DNA of 64,000 nt, from positions 17,320 to 81,319 of the forward strand of contig NZ_LBHJ01000018.1 of the NCBI RefSeq assembly GCF_001006305.1, in the 5' to 3' direction. The notes under the pieces were generated by a model that worked only from the letters and a program-made list of their open reading frames with translations, searched no databases and was not told the origin of the DNA. Source of the stretch: Silvibacterium bohemicum (lineage in GTDB: Bacteria; Acidobacteriota; Terriglobia; Terriglobales; Acidobacteriaceae). Of this stretch, positions 25,371 to 34,428 are shown one piece after another. Numbering within the stretch: position 1 is the first letter of the stretch; the number at the start of each line of letters is the position of its first letter. The translations under genes were made by a program, and so were the position numbers.

Positions 25371-27071
25371 CTAATTGTTGTTGCTGGTGGAATAGAATGT
25401 ATGAAGATCGCCGCTGCCGATGCGTGCGCCTGTAAACATATAGGGGCCCTCCTCCATATTCATTTCAATAGTGCGGTCGGCTTTGACATTGAACACTATG
25501 GATCCAGTTGGAGATGAGTTTCTCGCGAAACTTCCATCAGCCTGCTTGAGTAGGCGTTCTGGTGCGTCGCCTAGAGCTTCAATCATTAGACGCCCGTTTT
25601 CGTTAAAGACCCGATACGTACGGCGATACTGTTGCAGCGTCGCTCGACCTGTTTGGACCGCGGGCAGTCGAACAATATATGTCCCAGCGATTTGGCTTTG
25701 TTCTGTTGTTGAGATGGAGTTATCGGACAAAAGTCTTGGTGACTTCGACGGACCGTCCGTTGGCAATGTTGGCAGTCCCAGAGCTCGACGAGCCAGGGCT
25801 CGTCCAATAAAATAGGCGCTTTGATCATTCACATTGGAAAGAACCACTACCGTTAGATCATCCGCAGGAAACTCGTACAACGAGGCACTATGACCAAATG
25901 ACGCTCCATGGTGGCCAATATTATTATGGCCGTCTTCTCTGCTAAGGACGAGAGACAGACCGTACTGTATCTCCCTGCCTGTCGCGAATGCATGAGTTGT
26001 TGGCCCCTCAGCAGTGCTCATTTGTGCGAGTGTCCCGGGGCTCACCAGTTCACCCTTTCGAAGCGCACGCCATATATGGTATAGATCAGTAACAGTACTG
26101 CAGTAACGCATCTCATAGCTGTCCGACATCCCATCTGCGTGCGATATGGCAAAGCCATCCCCAATGCGGTCGTATCCAGTGGAAAGACCACGTATCAATT
26201 TGGAATCGTCGTAGTATGTCGTGGAGGTTGCATTTGCCGGCTCTAATATGTTCTTGTGCACATATTCTTCAAAGCCTTCACCTGTGACTCGTTCGAGGAT
26301 CGTCACCAAAAGTGGGAAATCGGAAATGGTCCAGTCCCAGCTTGCCCCGGGCGCATGTATCCATGGCCGGCCTGCAAAAAGAGAGATCACCTCGTCCATG
26401 GCTTTGGGTCGCCGCTGAACGCTATCGTCTGAATCTCCGAGATAGTGGTAATCGGGGATACCAGAGGTGTGATTTAAAAGTTGACGAACCGTGATAGTGT
26501 GCCCCTGCGTAGAAAACTCGGGTACAAATTTGGAGATGTCGTCATCCAAAGAGAGCTTGCCACGTTCCACTTGCTGCATCACTGCAATACCGACAAGAGG
26601 GAACGTGGGTCCAACAACGTGGTATACGCTGTCAGGCTGAGACAGGACACCTAGTCCTATATCCGCTTTACCATATGCCTTGTGGAGTAGAACATGGTCG
26701 CCCCGCGCCACAAGCACGGATGCGCCAACCACATGTAGCTGTGCGACAGCAAACCTAGCAGTCTCATCAAGATTCTTTTTCGACACCTCCGCGAAGCAGT
26801 TAGCCGTGAGGCTAACAATTAGAGATACAGCAAGAAAGAAGATATACTTGGTGTAAACAATATAGCCGCGCAGATCTCTAATGCTGACATGATTCCCGCA
26901 ATAGCCAAGTTCCAATCGACTGCGATCGCTAGCTAGCGCGATTGACTTCGGAGGAAATATCTCCGACGCGCAAGAGAAGTCGTATGAAAAACAATGTTGA
27001 TGTGCGGATATTGCCTGAACGTTGATAGGTCCCACACCGTTCACTCGGATGTTTTCTTCTAAACGTCCCAA
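25371..27071 (-). CDS. Beta-lactamase-fold protein lacking SxxK (paralogue 2)
   Basis: This is a close tandem paralogue of the preceding gene, about 135 bp upstream of it. The frame is 566 residues, but the first about 70 overlap a dispersed relic (27010-27268). The functional N-terminus is probably the signal segment YIFFLAVSLIVSLTANCFA near 26840, with a non-ATG start or an N-terminal frameshift. The SxxK position again reads VVGPTFPLVG, without Ser or Lys. The region around WDWTISDFPLL replaces Y-x-N with I-S-D. Unlike paralogue 1, the third motif keeps His (GHHGASFG). The C-terminal lipocalin-like domain contains TYRVFNENGRLMIEALGD. It probably derives from local duplication; activity as a hydrolase is unlikely. 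Confidence 0.8.
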   Translation of the reverse strand: MGRLEENIRVNGVGPINVQAISAHQHCFSYDFSCASEIFPPKSIALASDRSRLELGYCGNHVSIRDLRGYIVYTKYIFFLAVSLIVSLTANCFAEVSKKNLDETARFAVAQLHVVGASVLVARGDHVLLHKAYGKADIGLGVLSQPDSVYHVVGPTFPLVGIAVMQQVERGKLSLDDDISKFVPEFSTQGHTITVRQLLNHTSGIPDYHYLGDSDDSVQRRPKAMDEVISLFAGRPWIHAPGASWDWTISDFPLLVTILERVTGEGFEEYVHKNILEPANATSTTYYDDSKLIRGLSTGYDRIGDGFAISHADGMSDSYEMRYCSTVTDLYHIWRALRKGELVSPGTLAQMSTAEGPTTHAFATGREIQYGLSLVLSREDGHNNIGHHGASFGHSASLYEFPADDLTVVVLSNVNDQSAYFIGRALARRALGLPTLPTDGPSKSPRLLSDNSISTTEQSQIAGTYIVRLPAVQTGRATLQQYRRTYRVFNENGRLMIEALGDAPERLLKQADGSFARNSSPTGSIVFNVKADRTIEMNMEEGPYMFTGARIGSGDLHTFYSTSNNN

Positions 27072-27268
27072 TTACTTACTCCAGAGGCTGTTGCAAATAG
27101 CTCAAGATCGAAAATGCTGTGAGGCCAATGGATGGCCCGCAGGGGACTGGTGGGTCTTGAAATCCGTTCCCCGCCTCCCAGGAAGATGCCTCATTCAATG
27201 GTACTCAATCGGTTCTAGTTGCACCTGCAAAATAGCGACCTATATGAACAAAACCGCCATAATTAGTT
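27010..27268. repeat. Decayed membrane-protein relic, dispersed repeat copy 2
   Basis: Partner of 12243-12500. The minus strand shows a membrane-like stretch (IMAVLFI, then VAILQVQLEPIEYH) with stops. It overlaps the doubtful N-terminal extension of the 25371-27071 frame. Confidence 0.55.
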
Positions 27269-27314
27269 TGACACAGTTGGCAATCAACCTGCTCTTATTT
27301 AAGGAGTCGCAGTT

Positions 27315-27910
27315 AGGCGCGGACCGGTCGAGTTATCGCTATGAGCCTCGGCCGGACCGCAACGTGGAGCTGCGCGAAGCACTGCTGGAGCTGGCAAGGC
27401 AGAAGCCGCGCTACGGGTATCGACGACTGCACGCGGTGCTCTGCCGCCGTGGGCACGAGGTGAACGTGAAGCGTATTTACCGACTGTACTCGGAAGCAAA
27501 ACTCGCGGTGCGACGGCGCAGGCGTAAGCGGCTGGTACGCGACTCGAGAGTGTGCGTTCAGACAATGGCCCGGAGTTCTGCTCACGCCGGATGCTGGGCT
27601 GGGCCGAAGAGCGCAAGGTTGCGTTGGTTCATATCCAGCCTGGCAGACCGACGCAGAACGGCCATGTGGAGAGCTTCCACGGACGGCTGCGCGACGAGTG
27701 CCTGAACGTGAGCTGGTTCCGCACGATGGCAGATGTGCGGCGCACCGTGGCGAACTGCGGGAGAAATACAACAGCGAGCGGCCACGCAGCTCACTCGGAT
27801 ATCGGACGCCTGCTGAGTTCCGGCAAGCGTTAGGCGGCGAGACAATCTCGACGACAAACCTCAACCAGAGAATCGCAGCTATGAATGGCTGAAGGTTCGG
27901 GGGCACGTCA
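27315..27910 (+). pseudogene. IS3-family transposase OrfB relic with right terminus
   Basis: OrfB pieces lie in three frames. RSSYRYEPRPDRNVELREA to RRKRLVR (about 27315-27540) is the HTH_21 part. After a deletion that removes about 70 residues, including the first catalytic Asp, comes VRSDNGPEFCSRRML and GHVESFHGRLRDECLNVSWF (27550-27750). A further frame gives YNSERPRSSLGYRTPAEF to the stop at 27892. GGGGGCACGTCA ending at 27910 fits an IS3 right end (TGACGTG inverted). OrfA and the left end are absent. Confidence 0.85.
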
Positions 27911-28120
27911 GCGGCCTCTAAAATATCAAACCGCTCTATGTGGATTTCGTGGCTTCCCCGCAATTTGAATGCGGCATATCGACGGCGACCACAATGAGAT
28001 TGCTTTCAGGTGAAGTAGAACCTCGCAGCCAACGGGGGCATAGGAGCGAAAGGGCTACTGATATGGGCCCGCGACTTTAGAAGGTTCAATCGCGTAGTTC
28101 GCTATAGCCACAATAGCACT

Positions 28121-29026
28121 TCATAAGTCTTCCCGGGCGAGACCGGGCGATCTACCGAAATGTTTGTGAAATGTTCGCGAAAAATGCGCCCCATCGGTAA
28201 AGCCTGACATCAACGCAATGTCGAGAATACTCAGCGAGCGATCTTGCAATAACTTACTTGCCTGCTGGAGCCTATATTGAATTATGTATTGATGAGGAGT
28301 TACTCTCATGCTCTCTTTGAACATGCGAAGAAAGTGACGTTTACTAACGCCTGCCTCTTGAGCCAGATCGCCGAGGCTCTGGTTTGGATCATGCTGGATG
28401 CGTTCAAGCACCCGGCGAAGGGATGCCCCAGGAAGTTTAGAAGAATACCTTCGCTCTCGGGCAGTATATGTGCGTAACCCATAGACCAAGCGCGCAGCTA
28501 AAGCATATGACAAGTGTGTTGCGTACAAACTTCCTATATGTTCTTGCTGGACTACTTCGCGGCCGAGAAGGCCTAATATTTGTTGCGTGGGAGGATCAGT
28601 AAAGAATTGATTATGACTCAGACGCTGCTCTGACACGTTATCGATCGCTTCGCGATCATCGCACATTTCGATTGCAACTTCTTCAACTAAAGACCGTTCC
28701 AGACCGCACAGGAATATGTTTGTCCGAGATGGATGCCTAAAAGAAGGAAGAAGTCCGGGCTCAAAGAGATGCAAACTTCTAGGGGGTTTTGTAAGTTTCT
28801 TCTCTGAGAAGTTTGATATACGGTGAAATACCGAAGTCGGAGTTGCCCCTAGATGCGTGGTCAGCAAAAAAAACGGGTTTTCGACGGCCTCATGTTCAGA
28901 AGGATTTGTGCTGTATTGCGCAATTCCAATTGCCTCCCAGCCGAGACCGTTACTTGAAAACTTCAGTGCTCCATTTCCTTCGTAATACAGATCACAGCCA
29001 TTGTGCCACTCGACAATAGAAGTCAT
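28121..29026 (-). CDS. AraC-family transcriptional regulator
   Basis: The protein has 301 residues. The C-terminal 100 form the paired AraC helix-turn-helix: SLGDLAQEAGVSKRHFLRMF for the first and SILDIALMSGFTDGAHFSRT with FHKHFGRSPG for the second. The N-terminal 190 residues are a sensor region without a recognisable cupin motif. Its target is unknown. It lies between an IS3 relic and the DUF2147 gene at the end of the efflux operon, on the same strand, with 109 bp to the latter's stop. It could regulate itself or the efflux genes, but the latter also have a TetR regulator. Confidence 0.9.
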   Translation of the reverse strand: MTSIVEWHNGCDLYYEGNGALKFSSNGLGWEAIGIAQYSTNPSEHEAVENPFFLLTTHLGATPTSVFHRISNFSEKKLTKPPRSLHLFEPGLLPSFRHPSRTNIFLCGLERSLVEEVAIEMCDDREAIDNVSEQRLSHNQFFTDPPTQQILGLLGREVVQQEHIGSLYATHLSYALAARLVYGLRTYTARERRYSSKLPGASLRRVLERIQHDPNQSLGDLAQEAGVSKRHFLRMFKESMRVTPHQYIIQYRLQQASKLLQDRSLSILDIALMSGFTDGAHFSRTFHKHFGRSPGLAREDL

Positions 29027-29135
29027 GTTCGGATAACAGCTCCAGTTTCTTAGGGATTCTTAGCTCGGGGTCGTATGCTCCGTCTCAATCAGACAGTCAG
29101 GTTAATGCATTTCACTTCGATTTCATCGCATTCGG

Positions 29136-29573
29136 TTATGGCACACAAACTGCGACATGCTCCTGGGTACGGTGCCAGACTTCGGTGCGGCCAAAGAGTG
29201 ATACTCCGATGTACCCATGCAGTTTCAACCCGGAATCGTCAGTGACCATAGTCGCGCTGTAGGTCTTGCCAGAATCGGGATCGTAAATCTTTCCATCTTT
29301 GGCATGGCTGGGGTCGGTGATAACGAATCCCGCCCCAATTTGGATACCGCACAAGGGACGCTTCCTCAATCTCTCATCCGGGTTCTTGTCGTCCTTTGCT
29401 ATCCGATCTGTAGTCCAGACGAGCTTAGTGCAAAGGGTTTGTTCGCCACACGGGTATACGGTGACTACTGAATGGTCGGGTGTAATCCAGTTTCCGATCA
29501 TCGTGTTGTTGGCGGCGAGAAGAGGTGCTGTGTATATTGCTAAGAAAGTACCGAACCATACAGAAATCTTCAT
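29136..29573 (-). CDS. DUF2147 domain secreted protein
   Basis: The protein has 145 residues with a signal peptide (VWFGTFLAIYTAPLLA). The DUF2147 domain is shown by IGNWITPDHSVVTVYPCG at the start, the central LRKRPLCGIQIGAGF, and IYDPDSGKTYSATM near the end, the usual W-x-T-x-D...I-Y-(D/N)-P-x-x-G-x-x-Y layout. The family has a small beta-barrel with no settled function. ATG 29573 overlaps the stop of the RND pump gene (TGATG), so it is translated as the last gene of the efflux operon, suggesting an envelope role tied to the pump. The longer frame to 29744 only runs back into the pump gene. Confidence 0.85.
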   Translation of the reverse strand: MKISVWFGTFLAIYTAPLLAANNTMIGNWITPDHSVVTVYPCGEQTLCTKLVWTTDRIAKDDKNPDERLRKRPLCGIQIGAGFVITDPSHAKDGKIYDPDSGKTYSATMVTDDSGLKLHGYIGVSLFGRTEVWHRTQEHVAVCVP

Positions 29574-32500
29574 CAGTGTGACCTTTCGTTGCCAGGGGAT
29601 GATGTTGCGAACGCATCGTCCTTTGAGTTCAGTGGCTTCCATGTAATCCAGCGGAGATCCAGGACAACAAATGCGTATAACGTAGGGACAAGGAGAAGAG
29701 TCACGATCGTGGAAAACAGCAGCCCTCCAATCTGGGCATAGCATAGAGGCTCCCAGAGCGGTCCGCCGTGTGCCGCCAAGGGGATGAGGGCGAAGGCGGT
29801 AGCTCCAACAGTGATGAGCACAGGGCGTAATCTAAGCAAGCCCGCATCAATGAGGGCTTCAATCAACGGCTCTCCCTTCTCACGTTCCTCCTCGATATAA
29901 TCGAAGAGGACGATGATATGGCTCACGATTACCCCCATCAGACTGGCTACTCCAAGAAAAGCCATAAAACCAAAGGGTTGGTGCATCAGGTAGAGTGCAG
30001 CGAACGCGCCGACACAGCCGAAGGGGATTGCGGCGAAGACGATCAGGGGCTTTACGATATCTCGAAACTGGAGCATCAAGGCGAGATAGATTGCAAGGAC
30101 TGACACGCTTAGCGCGACAGCAAGATCTGCAAACCCACTGTTTTGCTCCTTGTACTCGCCGGCAAAGACGAGTGAATATCCAGGTGGAAGATGCGCTTTC
30201 ATTTGGTCGATCTGCGGCATGGCCGCATCCAGGACGTTCGAAGCAAGCCCTCCAGACATGGGATAACAGGAGACGGTGATCGCCCGCGAACGATTGAAGT
30301 GGAGCAGGACTCCAATCTCCGAGGTTAAGTCGGTTGCAGCTATTTGTTGAAGAGGAACTCGACGTCTGTCTCGCATGGAGTACGCATATTGATTCTGCAC
30401 GTCAGATACAAGAGCACGATCCTGAAGACGTTGACGAAGGATGATCGGGATAGATTTATCCCGGTCGTAGAAGCTTCCGACCTGGATACCTGTCGTATTC
30501 ATAGTCGAGGAACGGGCAACATCCTGATTCGTGATGCCTGCGATGGCCGCCTTGTCAGGATCAATCTGTTCAGCCAGTGCGAGTCGGTCTTCGCCCCAGT
30601 CATCGCGAATGCGGGTAGCCGACGGCACGGCACGAAAGATCGTCTTTAGCTGAGCAGAGAGGGTGCGCAGAGTTGTTATGTCCGGTCCGAGAATGCGGAT
30701 GGAAACCGGTGCCGCGATGGGGGGGCCAGTCTGTAGTTGCCGGACATCAACCCTGGCGCTGGCCACCTTCTGAGAGATCGCTGATTGAAGAAGAGGCACT
30801 AGCGAGTTAGTATCCCGCTTATCGATGGTTTCAATCAGGATCTCCGCATAGTTGAGTTGAGGCGCTTCGGGAGTGACGGAATCCCAAAAGCGCGGACCAC
30901 CCCCACCTGTGAAGCTCGTAAGTGACTTGAGTACCAGAACTCCGGGCTTCGCTCTGTGCGGGTCCTGGGTATACTGCGCGGATACGTTCCTGATGATCTC
31001 TTCGACCTGCCGAGTAGTTTCACTCGTCTCTGCGAAAGTCGCTCCTTCGGGAAGCCATATGTCCACATACGACAGGTACTGTAGGTCGTAGGGGAAGAAA
31101 GATGAGTCCAGCCTGGACATCAGGATTGCCCCACCAATCAGGAACAGGAGTGAACCTGAGAGGACAGCCTTTCGGTGTTCGATGGCCCACTGTCCGATGT
31201 TGGAATAGCGCTTGGCGAAGCGGGACTTTTCAACCGCTTCGCCCTGACTCCGCGACTTCCTGCGTAGCAATAGCTGACCCATAACCGGGACAAAGGTCAT
31301 CGAGACGATGCGTGATGCAATGAGAGAGCAGGTAATGACGATGGGCAGAGAAAGGATGAACTGACCGGTATCACCATGCAGCAACAGGAATGGAAGATAG
31401 GCCAGAATGTTAGTCACTGTTGCGAAGAGAATCGCGCGAGCGAGCTTAGTCGGGCCCAGCCATCCGGCGATTCCGGGCGGGTGTCCGGATGCGAGCTCCC
31501 GCTGGATAGCATCGCCAGCCACAACGGGATCGTCTATGAGAAGGCCAAGCGCGATGATGAGACTGGCTATGGATACCTGTTGAAGATCGATTCCAACTGC
31601 GGCCATCATTCCAAGTGTCATGGCCAGGGTGATGGGAATAGAGCCGGCCATCAATGCCGCAGAACGCCAATCCCAAAACCCCATCAGAGAGACAGCTATG
31701 ACCAAACCAATGGCTTCCCAAAGCGAGGTCGTGAACAGTCCGACATTTTCCCTGACCTGTCGGGGTTGATCGGAGGTGCGTGCGATAACAAGATCGTTGG
31801 GGACGACTTGCCTGATCTGACGCAGATCTGCATCCACAGCTTGGGAGAAATCTTCGATTTTGTGCCCCGGACGCATCTCCATGGAGATGGTGACAGCACG
31901 GCCTCGCTTCCATGTTCCTGATGGGTCACGGTAGGTCAGGAAATTGAGAAAACTCGGTGGAGACTCGTACCCGCGACTAATGGAGACGACGTCGCGCAGA
32001 TACGCAGGTGCTTTCCCATTGCCGGAGGAAATGGGAAGCCCTGCCAGGTCTTCGAGCGAATGGAACTCGCCCTTGGAAGTAACGGCGACCTGCCGCTCGC
32101 CAGCGTTGATTGTTCCACTAGGCTCGACGATGTTACGACTGCTTAACAGATCTGGCAGGGCGAGTGGGCTGAAATTGAGAGATGCAAGACGATTGGGGTC
32201 AAAGGTGAGAAAGAGCCGTTCTTCGGGTACTCCGGTGCGATCGACTCTGGTTACTTCTTCTACCTTTTGAAGACTTCTGGCGATCTGGTCGGTGTACGTG
32301 TCGAGTTGGCGATAGGTGTACTTGTTTGGACTTGTCTGCTGGAGTTTAGTCTCCAGATCAGCAGGATTGCGAATGATTGCGGGTGGCCAGATGTCCGGGT
32401 CCAGTTCGTCGGACGGCATTCGCTGCTGGAAAAATCCATGCAGCGCCCTGGAGATCGTCAGGTCGTCTTGGTCGGAGGTGCCGTCCAGAATGATTGCACC

Positions 32501-33211
32501 TTGGTCCAACACGGTATTCAATGAGGTAAAGACGTGCTTCCTCAATAGATCTTCCGACAGCAACTGCAGCACGCTCTTGAGAGCGGTCGTATCCAAATTG
32601 GCAGGAAAGCAGATCACGATGGAAACAGCGGTACCCTGCTCTGCTTTTGCCTGTCGAGTATGTTCGATCAAAGGCTGGATCTGATGAGCTTTCAAGCCGA
32701 TCTCCAGGTCGGAGACGGGCGGACTGGCGACCGTCAGCATCAGGGCCGAGGTATCGCCAAAATCTTTGATGTACTGCACAGGACCCGCACCAGCCGGGAG
32801 GTCGGAAATCTGAGCGAGTTTGATGCCTACATCATCGAATTCCTTGTCCGTATCCTTCGTATGAAACTCATCGAGTTCAAAGACAACTACCGACTGACCC
32901 GCACGCGAAGATGATCGTATCTCCGAGACCATGCCGTTTTGATCGAGAACTCCCTCCACCTTCTTGGTCACCAACTCTTCGACCTGTTCGGCTTTTGCGC
33001 CAGGCCACTCGGTTACAACCATTGCTTCCCGCACCGGAGTCTTCGGGTCCTTGCGCTGGGGCATGCTGCTGTATGCGTAAATCCCCCAGATGACGGTCAG
33101 TCCCATCAATAGCCATGCGATTGCATGATGCTTGACGAAGAATCGCGAGGTATTGTGGGTAGACCGGATGTGATCTTCGTCGCTAATGTGTGCCATAGAT
33201 TTCAACCTCAC
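29573..33211 (-). CDS. RND efflux pump, inner-membrane permease
   Basis: The protein has about 1212 residues. It starts with a cytoplasmic tail and the first membrane helix AIAWLLMGLTVIWGIYAY, followed by the large periplasmic loop, five more helices around GLVIAVSLMGFWDWRSAA and ISLIIALGLLIDDPVVAGD, a second loop and the final helix group (AIYLALMLQFRDIVKPL, GVASLMGVIVSHIIVLFDYI). The LLIDDPVVAGDAI stretch carries the Asp pair of helix 4 that relays protons in RND pumps. Sequence style is nearer to the HAE/CzcA-like pumps of Acidobacteria than to AcrB. GTG 33211 overlaps the upstream gene's stop (GTGA); ATG 33196 with GAGG upstream is an alternative start. It is driven by proton flow and exports toxic compounds; the substrate is unknown. 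Confidence 0.93.
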   Translation of the reverse strand: MRLKSMAHISDEDHIRSTHNTSRFFVKHHAIAWLLMGLTVIWGIYAYSSMPQRKDPKTPVREAMVVTEWPGAKAEQVEELVTKKVEGVLDQNGMVSEIRSSSRAGQSVVVFELDEFHTKDTDKEFDDVGIKLAQISDLPAGAGPVQYIKDFGDTSALMLTVASPPVSDLEIGLKAHQIQPLIEHTRQAKAEQGTAVSIVICFPANLDTTALKSVLQLLSEDLLRKHVFTSLNTVLDQGAIILDGTSDQDDLTISRALHGFFQQRMPSDELDPDIWPPAIIRNPADLETKLQQTSPNKYTYRQLDTYTDQIARSLQKVEEVTRVDRTGVPEERLFLTFDPNRLASLNFSPLALPDLLSSRNIVEPSGTINAGERQVAVTSKGEFHSLEDLAGLPISSGNGKAPAYLRDVVSISRGYESPPSFLNFLTYRDPSGTWKRGRAVTISMEMRPGHKIEDFSQAVDADLRQIRQVVPNDLVIARTSDQPRQVRENVGLFTTSLWEAIGLVIAVSLMGFWDWRSAALMAGSIPITLAMTLGMMAAVGIDLQQVSIASLIIALGLLIDDPVVAGDAIQRELASGHPPGIAGWLGPTKLARAILFATVTNILAYLPFLLLHGDTGQFILSLPIVITCSLIASRIVSMTFVPVMGQLLLRRKSRSQGEAVEKSRFAKRYSNIGQWAIEHRKAVLSGSLLFLIGGAILMSRLDSSFFPYDLQYLSYVDIWLPEGATFAETSETTRQVEEIIRNVSAQYTQDPHRAKPGVLVLKSLTSFTGGGGPRFWDSVTPEAPQLNYAEILIETIDKRDTNSLVPLLQSAISQKVASARVDVRQLQTGPPIAAPVSIRILGPDITTLRTLSAQLKTIFRAVPSATRIRDDWGEDRLALAEQIDPDKAAIAGITNQDVARSSTMNTTGIQVGSFYDRDKSIPIILRQRLQDRALVSDVQNQYAYSMRDRRRVPLQQIAATDLTSEIGVLLHFNRSRAITVSCYPMSGGLASNVLDAAMPQIDQMKAHLPPGYSLVFAGEYKEQNSGFADLAVALSVSVLAIYLALMLQFRDIVKPLIVFAAIPFGCVGAFAALYLMHQPFGFMAFLGVASLMGVIVSHIIVLFDYIEEEREKGEPLIEALIDAGLLRLRPVLITVGATAFALIPLAAHGGPLWEPLCYAQIGGLLFSTIVTLLLVPTLYAFVVLDLRWITWKPLNSKDDAFATSSPGNERSH

Positions 33212-34428
33212 CGAATCTCGGAGACTGCTTCTCCATCTACAAGATCGTTATTCCCCTCAAGCACCACCCTCAGACCTGATCGGAGACCACTGCGGATCGT
33301 GACGTTGTTCCCCTCAACTCGGCCGATCTCGACCGTTTGGCGATGGGCGAATGTCTTCCCGCCTTCATCTCTCAAAACGAACACCGAGTAGGTGCGGCCA
33401 TTTGTGTTGGGTATAAGGGCGGAGATAGCAACGATCACCAGGGTGGAAGCATCAATGGCCGCTGGAGATGGCACACCGACGCTTGCGATCATGCCAGGAC
33501 GAATCTGATGGTTGGGATTTCCGATCGTCACCTCAATCTGAAATGTGGAGGTTTGAGGATCGGCAGCAGGCGAGATCATGGTGACGGTCCCGACGAATGA
33601 TTCAGTGCTGAGAACGTCCACGCGCACCGGAATCAGCAACCCCAAGTGAAGCTGTGGGAGTTGTATGTCCGGCACGGCGAAGGTAAGTTTTACATGGTCG
33701 ATGTCAGCGAGGACAAAGGCTGTTCCGCCAATCGAGGCCAGACTGCCTTTCTCCACGTTTCGTGCGAGAATCACGCCGCGAAATGGTGCGTGAAGCTCTA
33801 TATCTTCAAGCTGAACATTTTTTTCACGTCGCTGTGCGACTGCGTCTTCAATCCTCGATCTCTGCAACGATATGGCAGCCTTGGCATTCTCAAGCTGTGA
33901 TTGAGCGACCTCATAGCGAGTCCTGGCCGAATCGTGGTCGGGTTGTGTCATCGCGGACTGTTGAAAAAGTCTCTCCGCCCGTCCCCAATCGATCTCCGCG
34001 TGCTGCGCTTCCACCGTCGTCTGTTGCAATTGAGCCTCAGCCTCCGCCCGAGATGCGTAGGCTCCTTGAACTGATGCGTTGGCCTGCGAAGAGCGAGCTT
34101 CGGACTCAGTTGGGCGTAGCCGTGCTAGAGGGGCTCCTGAAACAACCGAATCACCAGCATCGAGATTTCGCAGCCTGCCATCCGCTCCGCGCCGCTGATC
34201 GATCCACGCCACATATCCGCTTGTCTTGAAGGATAATTCCACCTCTGCGACCGGAGAGATCGCCGCTGTATATCGCGCTTCATCTCGTGCAGGCAGAATC
34301 GATGAGACGACTGAGGTAGTTACGGCTCGCGATCGAGGCTCGGCGCTGGGAACTTTATTACAAGCCACGAGAACCCCGCTCAGCATGAGCGCAAAGGCGA
34401 AGGTTAGGAACCCGATACGATTATTCAC
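33208..34428 (-). CDS. Efflux RND periplasmic adaptor (HlyD-type lipoprotein)
   Basis: The 406-residue protein begins with a lipoprotein signal; the lipobox is LVAC with Cys at residue 23. A lipoyl-like segment around VELSFKTSGYVAWIDQ and the long alpha-hairpin coiled coil (about 105-200) follow. The second lipoyl half is VQLEDIELHAPFRGVILARN, and then a beta-barrel and a membrane-proximal domain close the protein. It links the RND pump with the TolC-like channel. Its ATG overlaps the stop of the TolC gene (34425-34428), and its own stop overlaps the pump start, so the three are translationally coupled. It looks complete. Confidence 0.93.
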   Translation of the reverse strand: MNNRIGFLTFAFALMLSGVLVACNKVPSAEPRSRAVTTSVVSSILPARDEARYTAAISPVAEVELSFKTSGYVAWIDQRRGADGRLRNLDAGDSVVSGAPLARLRPTESEARSSQANASVQGAYASRAEAEAQLQQTTVEAQHAEIDWGRAERLFQQSAMTQPDHDSARTRYEVAQSQLENAKAAISLQRSRIEDAVAQRREKNVQLEDIELHAPFRGVILARNVEKGSLASIGGTAFVLADIDHVKLTFAVPDIQLPQLHLGLLIPVRVDVLSTESFVGTVTMISPAADPQTSTFQIEVTIGNPNHQIRPGMIASVGVPSPAAIDASTLVIVAISALIPNTNGRTYSVFVLRDEGGKTFAHRQTVEIGRVEGNNVTIRSGLRSGLRVVLEGNNDLVDGEAVSEIR

